From the NCBI GenBank assembly GCA_902492545.1, contig CABULX010000032.1, positions 1 to 19,297 of the forward strand: DNA of 19,297 nt. The letters are read 5' to 3'. Under the pieces are notes generated by a model. The model was not told the DNA's origin, ran no database searches, and saw nothing but the letters and a program-made list of their open reading frames with translations. Shown here piece by piece: positions 5,882 to 12,002 of the stretch. Within the stretch, counting starts at the first letter, position 1. Every line of letters begins with the position of its first letter. Position numbers and translations under genes: made by a program. The stretch is from an uncultured Collinsella sp. (lineage in GTDB: Bacteria > Actinomycetota > Coriobacteriia > Coriobacteriales > Coriobacteriaceae).

Positions 5882-6853
5882 ATGAAGCTTTCTAAGATTG
5901 CGGCCCTGTTTATGGTGCCGGTATTGGCCTTGTGCCTTGTGGCATGTTCGGCGCCCGGTGGCAATGCGAGCGAATCTGCGAGCTCCGATCCTAAGATCGC
6001 AGAACTCACTGCGCAGAAGCCGGCCAATGCCGACGAGGCCGCCGAGCTGTATGCGAAGCTCATGCAGAAGGAGAACGAGATCTTTTCGAGTGATAACGCG
6101 CTGTGGGAAAAGGTATTCAACGCGGCAAATAAAGACTCGGCAATGATTGAGGATGGCAGCAATTACGGCGATTTCCTGCTCAAGACCATCGACGGCGCTA
6201 AGGATGAGTTTACGGCGGATGAGCTTAAGACGCTCAAGACCGGCGCGCAGCAGGTCAAAGAGATCGAGGACAAGCTCGAGAGCCTGGAGAAGGAGTTCCC
6301 CGGCTGTGGAAGCACGCCGAGCGCAGGCGAGAGCGTCGACGCTTCGACCGCGGGCATGACGGCTGGCGCCAATGCTTCGAGCGAGGCGACGAAGTTCTCG
6401 GGCTTTACGGGCAAGGACCTGGACGGCAACGATGTGAACAGCGACGAGTTGTTCTCTAGCAGCAAGGTCACCGTCATGAACTTTTGGTTTACCACGTGCA
6501 AGCCGTGCGTGGGCGAGCTGGGCGATCTGGAGCAGCTGAACAAAGAGCTTGCCGAGAAGGGCGGTCAGGTCGTGGGTGTCAATTCATTTACGCTCGATGG
6601 TAATAAGGGCGATATTGCAGATGCCAAGGATGTACTGAACAAGAAAGGCGTGACGTACAAGAACATTTGGTTCAAGTCTGACAGCGAGGCTGGCAAGCTC
6701 ACGTCAAACCTGTTCTCGTTCCCGACAACCTACGTTATCGACCAGAACGGCAACATCGTAGGGGAGCCCATCGTGGGCGCGATCAGCTCCGCCGAGCAGC
6801 GCGCAGCACTCGACAAGCTTATCGACCAGGCGATTGCGAATAGCGAGCAGTAA
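5882..6853 (+). CDS. TlpA-like thioredoxin-domain lipoprotein
   Basis: This 323-residue exported protein has a signal peptide and lipobox LVAC (lipidated Cys22), so it is anchored on the outer face of the membrane. Residues about 30-175 are a helical, charged extension rich in Ala, Glu and Lys (AELTAQKPANADEAAELYAK). Residues about 178-323 form a TlpA/ResA-type thioredoxin fold with VMNFWFTTCKPCVGELGDL (active-site C206-K-P-C209) and the cis-Pro region FSFPTTYVIDQNGNIVGE. It would reduce or isomerise thiols in exported proteins. I chose ATG 5882 because GGAGG (5870-5874) is seven bases upstream; the ATG at 5876 is too close. It ends the redox operon. The long N-terminal extension is larger than usual for ResA and may be a docking region. 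Confidence 0.9.
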   Translation: MKLSKIAALFMVPVLALCLVACSAPGGNASESASSDPKIAELTAQKPANADEAAELYAKLMQKENEIFSSDNALWEKVFNAANKDSAMIEDGSNYGDFLLKTIDGAKDEFTADELKTLKTGAQQVKEIEDKLESLEKEFPGCGSTPSAGESVDASTAGMTAGANASSEATKFSGFTGKDLDGNDVNSDELFSSSKVTVMNFWFTTCKPCVGELGDLEQLNKELAEKGGQVVGVNSFTLDGNKGDIADAKDVLNKKGVTYKNIWFKSDSEAGKLTSNLFSFPTTYVIDQNGNIVGEPIVGAISSAEQRAALDKLIDQAIANSEQ

Positions 6854-6932
6854 AAAACACGTAAAGCATCGCGATGATCGTGCGCCGCTGTGCGAAGTAG
6901 TCCGCTACCTTTCAAGATAAGCTCCACCATAT

Positions 6933-6960
6933 AGAGGTCCCACTCGGGACCTCTTCTTTT
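6933..6960 (+). terminator. Intrinsic terminator after the tlpA-like gene
   Basis: A perfect 9-bp stem AGAGGTCCC / GGGACCTCT with an ACTC loop is followed by TCTTTT. It sits 80 bases after the TlpA-like stop codon and closes the redox operon. Confidence 0.88.
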
Positions 6961-7107
6961 GGGCGCCGTCCCGTTCGTTTTTTGATGCGGTTCCCTACAT
7001 TCCTCACTGGCGTCGGTGAAAAATGGGGATAGAGTAGGACAAACGCGTCGAATACGAACGGCGGGGGAGAGCGGGCGAGTGCGCCCGCGTGGGAGAGGTT
7101 GCCGTCC

Positions 7108-10100
7108 ATGTTGGAGCTCAAAGGTATTTGCAAAAGGTACGTTACGCAGTCGTTTACGCAGGTGGCGCTCGACAGCGTGAGCCTGTCTTTTCGGGATAAC
7201 GAGTTCGTGGCCATTCTGGGACCTTCGGGGTCGGGCAAAACTACGATGCTCAACGTTATCGGTGGGCTCGATCATTTCGATTCTGGCGACCTGCTGATCG
7301 ACGGTATTTCGACCAAGGATTTTCACGATCGCGATTGGGATGCCTACCGCAACAACCGCATCGGCTTTGTGTTCCAAAGCTATAACCTCATTCCGCATCA
7401 GACCATTTTGGAAAACGTGGAGCTGGCGCTCACGCTCACGGGCGTGGGACACGCCGAGCGCCGCCAGCGTGCGCGCGAGGCGTTGGAGAAAGTCGGCTTG
7501 GGCGAGCACGTGAACAAGCGCCCGAGCCAGCTTTCGGGTGGACAGATGCAGCGCGTGGCCATCGCCCGTGCTCTAATCAATGATCCCGAGATTGTGCTGG
7601 CCGACGAGCCGACCGGCGCTTTGGATTCAACGACGTCCGTACAGGTCATGGACCTGCTCAAGGACGTGGCGCGCGACCGCCTGGTCATCATGGTCACGCA
7701 CAATCCCGAGCTGGCGTACCAGTACGCTACGCGCATCGTCAATCTAGCGGACGGCAAGATCACCGACGATTCCGACCCTTTCGATGTCGCCGACGCCACG
7801 CGCCGCGAGGCCAAGCCTACGCGCAAAACCTCGATGAGCTTTGTGACAGCGCTGGGGCTTTCTGCTCGAAACCTCATGATCAAGAAGGGCCGCACGGCCA
7901 TGACTGCCTTTGCGGGCTCGATTGGCATTATCGGTATCGCGGCGATTCTGGCGCTGTCCAATGGTGTAAACGGCTACATCAAAAAGGTCGAGGAGGATAC
8001 GCTCTCGAGCTACCCGCTTACGATCTCCAGGCAGGACTACGACCTGTCGTCCATGATGGGCGGACAGGGGGCCGCGGATGACGATACGTCCAAGAACGAG
8101 GGTTCGTCCGACGACGGCACCGACGGCAAGGCTCAGGGAACCGATAGGATCCCTGTGGTCACGGCCGTAAAGGATATGTTTGCGAGCGTTAAGTCCAACG
8201 ACATGAAGAGCTTTAAGGCATGGCTCGATGCCGGTGGCGACGGCATCGATAAAGAGGTCAACGCCATTCAGTACGGCTACGGTGTATCGCCGGTTGTCTA
8301 TCGTGCCGGCAAGGGTGACGAGAAACCCGTTCGGCTGGTGCCCAATGCCATGACCGAGGCCATGAGCGGAGGCGCGAGCTCGGCGGCAACGGTGAGCATG
8401 GAATCCATGGGAACCTCGGTCTTTAACGAGATGATTGAAGACCAGAGCCTGCTCGACAGCCAGTACGATGTCGTCGCCGGTCATTGGCCCACGTCCGCAA
8501 ACGAAGCCGTAATGGTGCTTTCGAGCCGCGGTACGGTGGGCGACTATACGCTCTACAGCATCGGTGCGCTGGATATCGATGAGCTCAACGACCTGGTTAA
8601 CAGCGCCATGACGGCTGACGGTAAGATCGAAACGCCCGAGACCGGCGCCGACTTTACCTACGACGATGCGCTGTCCACGACGTTTAAGGTGCTGTCGCCG
8701 GCCGATGCCTATCGCAAAAACGAAGAGACCGGCATGTGGACCGACATGTCTGACGACGCCGACTTTATGGCTGCCAAGGTTGCCGACGGTATTGACGTGC
8801 ACATTGTGGGCGTGGTGCGACCTAACGAGACGGCCAATGCGAGTGCGTTGTCTCCGGGCATTGCCTATACGCATGCGCTGACTCGCCAGCTTATGGAGCG
8901 CGCCGCCGATTCGCAGATTGTGCAGGAGCAACTCGACCACCCCGAGACGGATGTCTTTACGGGCAAAACCTTCGACGAACTGCAAGGCGAGGCCAAGCAA
9001 GGCGTGGATCTGGGCAGCATGTTCAGTGTGGACGAGGCGGCGCTCAAGAGCGTGTTCTCGTTCGATACGTCTGCACTTTCGGGTGCGGCCGGCGGTATGG
9101 ACCTGTCGGGTCTTGACTTGTCCGGGCTGGACATTGACCTTTCGGGCGTTGGCAAGGACATCGACTTCAGCGACATCATGGCAAAAGCGCCAACCCCAGA
9201 TTTCTCGGGTATCTTTGACGGTCTGGAACTCACGCCCGAGCAAATGCAGCAGGTGGGAACACTAGCCAACCAGCTGTTTGAGGGCTTTTTGCAGTCTGAT
9301 CAGTTTAAGGCGCTGTCGCCCGAAGATCTTAAGGACGCGTCAAAGCTCTCTGCCGCATTCTCGACGTATCTTGAGAATGATGACACAGCTCAGCAAATCC
9401 TGGCCCAGCTCAAAGCGCTCGGCGGCGATGCCCTGGCCGAGCGTCTGCAGCAGGCGATGAGCGACTATGTGCAAAAGCAGCTGGCTCCGTATCTGCAGCA
9501 GGCTATGGATCAGGTGATGAAGGCAATCAGCGAGCAGATAGCGTCGACGGTATCATCCCAGCTCAAGGCGGGCGCGGTAGGGCTTATGGACCAGGTGGCG
9601 ACGCAGATGTCTTCGAGTTTTGAAAACCTGGCGGGCGCCATGCGTGTGGATGCGAGTGCCTTTGCTCGTGCCATCCATTTCAACATGGATGCCGAGGACC
9701 TGAGTTCGCTCATGATGAGCTATGCCAAGGCGTCGAAGCTCACCTACGACAACAATCTGACCACGTTGGGCTATGCGGACGAGGCAGACCCCATCTCAGT
9801 CAAGATTTTCCCGCGTGACTTTGAGGCCAAGGAGCGCGTGCTCGATCACATCGACGCGTACAACAAGCAGGTCAAAGCCTCTGGCCACGATGAACAGGCA
9901 ATCTCATACACCGACTACATGGGCATCATCATGGGTTCGGTGACCGACATCGTGAACACCATCAGCTTGGTGCTCATCGCATTCGTGAGTATCAGCCTGG
10001 TGGTGAGCTCCATCATGATCGGCATCATCACCTACATCAGCGTGCTGGAACGCAAAAAGGAGATTGGCATCCTGCGCGCGATCGGCGCGTCGAAGCGCAA

Positions 10101-10362
10101 CGTGGCCAACGTATTCAATGCCGAGACATGTATCGAGGGCCTCATTGCCGGCGTCTTTGCTATTGTCGTCGTGGTGGCCGTGAGCTTCCCCGTTAATGCC
10201 TGGGCGCTTGCGGCCAAGCAGGTTCCGAACTTGATGAGCCTGCCCGTTGAGGACGCGCTGGCGCTCATCGCGATCTCGGTGGTGCTGACGGTCGTCGCCG
10301 GCTTGCTACCGGCCCGCAGCGCGTCTAAGAAAGATCCCGTGGAGGCCCTACGCTCCGAATAA
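7108..10362 (+). CDS. ABC transporter ATPase-permease fusion with a giant extracytoplasmic domain
   Basis: This 1084-residue MacB/FtsX-type protein joins the ATPase and permease in one chain. ATPase (1 to about 225): Walker A GPSGSGKTT (38-46), Q-loop FVFQSYNLIP, signature LSGGQMQRVAIARAL (about 141-155), Walker B IVLADEPTGALDS and H-loop VTHNP. Permease: TM1 at about 255-282 (TAFAGSIGIIGIAAILAL), then about 650 residues outside. Three C-terminal helices follow (about 945-980, 1010-1035, 1050-1070) with the FtsX core YISVLERKKEIGILRAIGAS and the ending ARSASKKDPVEALRSE. The outer domain carries a short repeat DLSGLDLSGLDIDLSG (about 665-680) and a Gln/Ala-rich helical region (about 705-870). 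ATG 7108 follows GGGAGAGG by nine bases; a TTG at 7099 lacks this support. Such pumps move peptides or lipids or do mechanical work on the envelope; the substrate is unknown. No regulator adjoins it. Confidence 0.9.
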   Translation: MLELKGICKRYVTQSFTQVALDSVSLSFRDNEFVAILGPSGSGKTTMLNVIGGLDHFDSGDLLIDGISTKDFHDRDWDAYRNNRIGFVFQSYNLIPHQTILENVELALTLTGVGHAERRQRAREALEKVGLGEHVNKRPSQLSGGQMQRVAIARALINDPEIVLADEPTGALDSTTSVQVMDLLKDVARDRLVIMVTHNPELAYQYATRIVNLADGKITDDSDPFDVADATRREAKPTRKTSMSFVTALGLSARNLMIKKGRTAMTAFAGSIGIIGIAAILALSNGVNGYIKKVEEDTLSSYPLTISRQDYDLSSMMGGQGAADDDTSKNEGSSDDGTDGKAQGTDRIPVVTAVKDMFASVKSNDMKSFKAWLDAGGDGIDKEVNAIQYGYGVSPVVYRAGKGDEKPVRLVPNAMTEAMSGGASSAATVSMESMGTSVFNEMIEDQSLLDSQYDVVAGHWPTSANEAVMVLSSRGTVGDYTLYSIGALDIDELNDLVNSAMTADGKIETPETGADFTYDDALSTTFKVLSPADAYRKNEETGMWTDMSDDADFMAAKVADGIDVHIVGVVRPNETANASALSPGIAYTHALTRQLMERAADSQIVQEQLDHPETDVFTGKTFDELQGEAKQGVDLGSMFSVDEAALKSVFSFDTSALSGAAGGMDLSGLDLSGLDIDLSGVGKDIDFSDIMAKAPTPDFSGIFDGLELTPEQMQQVGTLANQLFEGFLQSDQFKALSPEDLKDASKLSAAFSTYLENDDTAQQILAQLKALGGDALAERLQQAMSDYVQKQLAPYLQQAMDQVMKAISEQIASTVSSQLKAGAVGLMDQVATQMSSSFENLAGAMRVDASAFARAIHFNMDAEDLSSLMMSYAKASKLTYDNNLTTLGYADEADPISVKIFPRDFEAKERVLDHIDAYNKQVKASGHDEQAISYTDYMGIIMGSVTDIVNTISLVLIAFVSISLVVSSIMIGIITYISVLERKKEIGILRAIGASKRNVANVFNAETCIEGLIAGVFAIVVVVAVSFPVNAWALAAKQVPNLMSLPVEDALALIAISVVLTVVAGLLPARSASKKDPVEALRSE

Positions 10363-10393
10363 TGTGGCAAAGGGACAGTCCCCTTGCCACATT
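10361..10393. repeat. 33-bp palindromic repeat, copy 1
   Basis: This is a near-perfect inverted repeat, starting AATGTGGCAAAGGGACAG and ending CCCCTTGCCACATT, whose first two bases are the last two of the ABC-gene stop codon. It matches the repeat at 18215-18247 at 28 of 33 positions. A second small GC-rich dyad (GGGACGGCCCC, about 10400-10411) follows. Lying between convergent genes, it may also act as a two-way transcription stop, although no clear T-run follows. Confidence 0.8.
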
Positions 10394-10420
10394 GGGGAAG
10401 GGACGGCCCCTCTCCTGCGC

Positions 10421-11554
10421 CTAGCTCGTTTTGCCCATCAATGTGATACGGATGCTTGGATGGGTGTACTCGTCAAACTCGTCCTCGGGATCCGTGTCAA
10501 ACGAGCAATACGCTCTGATGGGGTCGTCGCTCGTCCTGATGGAGATTCTCTCGTAGAGCGAACCGTTCAAAAAAGCCTGCCTAAACTCTTCGGGGAGCTT
10601 TTGCGGTGCTAGGAGCTCGGGACTCACGGTCTTGACGTCTGTGGTTTGGACGACAGAGGAAAGCTCGTCAAAGTCGAGCTCGATGCGGGTGAGGTTGTCC
10701 TCAAGGCTCGCATCGGGGTCGATTTCTGCTATGTAACTCACTTCCTTGAGCGTTCCCTTGTTGTCGAAATCCAGGTACGTATAGGTCTTCTGGGTATCGG
10801 AGTCGCTGTCGTGCAAGTAGCCGCGGACGTGATAGCCGTAATCTTGATATCGCTCGTAAGGGTCATCGGCAGACACGTACTCGCATGCGGGCTCTAACGT
10901 CTTGCGGGCGATGGCGATCTGCTCGGCCGCGGCCGCGGTGTTCTCCTGCATCTCGGTGTTTCCCTGCGCCAGCTGCGGGATATAGGCACCGCATACGATT
11001 GCGAGGGGCAGCGCCACAAGCGCGATGATCCACTTTTTTGCACGGGGGATAGGCAAGCCACAGGCCTCCGCCATGGCCTTTGCGTTGGCGAAGCTCTCGG
11101 TAAGCACGTCTGCCGCGGTGGCAACGGCGCCTACGGCAGCGGCGACTTCTGCCGCACCGCCTAGATTGCGTGCGGTCTCGTTGTCGCTGTTCTTGAGTAA
11201 GCGTGCGGCGGCCTGCGTACCGACAACGCCTGCGATTTGTGCCGAGCGGTCTTTCTCGGTCTGTTCGACGACGAGTCGGCGCTGCATTTCCTTCCATTGC
11301 TTGCCGCGCATACCAAAGCGTGGCGCGAGCGTACAGTAGCAGAATATGACGAGCTCGATGGCGGTGAGCACCAGAGCGGTCATCATACCCGTCTCTTGGA
11401 AGCCTTCGTGATGAAAGACGATGTCGTCAATCATTTCGAAGGGAATGATCAAAAATGGCAGCACGAATGCCATGGCAAGCGCCGCACCGGCAATCTTGGG
11501 GTAGATGCAGTATCGCTGGATGCGCTTGCGTTCTTGTTCGGAAAGTGTAGCCAT
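10421..11554 (-). CDS. Unrecognised membrane protein with a large extracytoplasmic C-terminal domain
   Basis: This 377-residue protein is not one I recognise. It has a basic N-terminus (MATLSEQERKRIQRYCIYPK), TM1 at about 18-42, TM2 at about 56-77, and a cytoplasmic stretch including an Ala-rich helix (about 107-160; GGAAEVAAAVGAVATAADV). TM3 (about 173-193; KKWIIALVALPLAIVCGAY) is followed by about 185 acidic residues predicted outside, with many Asp/Tyr (ADDPYERYQDYGYHVRGYL). The ATG (complement of 11552-11554) has AAGGA seven bases upstream on the minus strand; the longer frame to 11644 would read through repeat-like DNA. A possible -10 (TATACT, complement of 11607-11612) lies about 55 bases upstream. 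It converges with the ABC gene and appears monocistronic. Confidence 0.75.
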   Translation of the reverse strand: MATLSEQERKRIQRYCIYPKIAGAALAMAFVLPFLIIPFEMIDDIVFHHEGFQETGMMTALVLTAIELVIFCYCTLAPRFGMRGKQWKEMQRRLVVEQTEKDRSAQIAGVVGTQAAARLLKNSDNETARNLGGAAEVAAAVGAVATAADVLTESFANAKAMAEACGLPIPRAKKWIIALVALPLAIVCGAYIPQLAQGNTEMQENTAAAAEQIAIARKTLEPACEYVSADDPYERYQDYGYHVRGYLHDSDSDTQKTYTYLDFDNKGTLKEVSYIAEIDPDASLEDNLTRIELDFDELSSVVQTTDVKTVSPELLAPQKLPEEFRQAFLNGSLYERISIRTSDDPIRAYCSFDTDPEDEFDEYTHPSIRITLMGKTS

Positions 11555-11642
11555 AGCCGGTCCTTGGTGTCGTGGCGGTCGTTGCGGCGCGCGGCATATG
11601 TGACTCAGTATAGAGAATCCCGCCATCGATGAGTGCTCGATC

Positions 11643-11679
11643 ATGCGGCAAAAGTGCTACGGCGGCTCGCTTGCCGCAT
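11643..11679. repeat. Diverged palindrome with 9-bp arms
   Basis: ATGCGGCAA (11643-11651) and TTGCCGCAT (11671-11679) form a hairpin with a 19-base loop. The arms resemble the outer parts of the 33-bp palindrome family (GTGGCAAAG / CTTGCCAC), so this may be a worn copy lying just left of the MITE-like element. Confidence 0.5.
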
Positions 11680-11700
11680 TGGGACCCTTGCGAAATCGAT

Positions 11701-11874
11701 GTCTAATACTTTCCCGAGAAGTGAACGAGTGGAAACGGGCCCCCGAAGCATCGGCACTTTTGGCGTGCAATTTCCTGCGGTTTTGTCAGTCGAATCCTGC
11801 GGTTTTGACGTCTAAATATGTCAATGCTCCGGGGGTCCAGATACAGCCGTTCACTTCTCGGGAAAGTATTAGAC
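11701..11874. mobile_element. MITE-like inverted-repeat element (174 bp, non-coding)
   Basis: Perfect 27-bp terminal inverted repeats (11701-11727 and 11848-11874; core CTAATACTTTCCCGAGAAG, and its complement at the other end) bound the element. A further 29 bp on each side are imperfectly complementary (19 of 29). The centre carries a 13-bp direct repeat TCCTGCGGTTTTG at 11773-11785 and 11795-11807. No open reading frame makes sense inside. No target-site duplication is evident at the ends. It may be a non-autonomous mobile element or a long structured intergenic repeat. Confidence 0.75.
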
Positions 11875-11895
11875 CTCGAGATATAGAGGGCGTTA

Positions 11896-11912
11896 GACTG
11901 TCCCTTTGTCAC
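11896..11912. repeat. Half-copy of the 33-bp palindrome
   Basis: GACTGTCCCTTTGTCAC matches one arm of the palindrome at 10361-10393 (complement strand) at 16 of 17 bases. It sits 21 bases outside the right end of the MITE-like element, which suggests the two repeat families form compound structures. Confidence 0.6.
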
Positions 11913-11969
11913 GCGTAAAAGCAAGGAAGTCGCAAGGTCTGGGGCGGGGATGCTGGTATACGCCTCGGA

Positions 11970-12002
11970 TACAATCGAAGCCATGCTAGAAAGAGGCTTC
12001 GA
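11970..12002 (+). promoter_or_regulatory. Palindrome over the probable transcription start of the first P-type ATPase gene
   Basis: A perfect 8-bp dyad TCGAAGCC (11975-11982), 12 bases, GGCTTCGA (11995-12002) directly follows a TACAAT -10-like box (11970-11975). It spans the AGAAAGAGG ribosome site up to the ATG. No good -35 box is seen. If TACAAT is the real -10, transcription starts near 11982, so the dyad would act as a DNA operator rather than an RNA hairpin. The regulator could be the winged-helix protein encoded downstream (inference). Confidence 0.5.

Noticed and set aside
7744..9243. 499-codon open frame antisense to the ABC fusion gene
   Set aside because: A shadow of the sense coding frame; no domain signals and composition dominated by His, Arg and Gly.
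10394..10416. GC-rich dyad after the 33-bp palindrome as an intrinsic terminator
   Set aside because: The stem is short and there is no T-run on either strand, so a terminator call is not supported.
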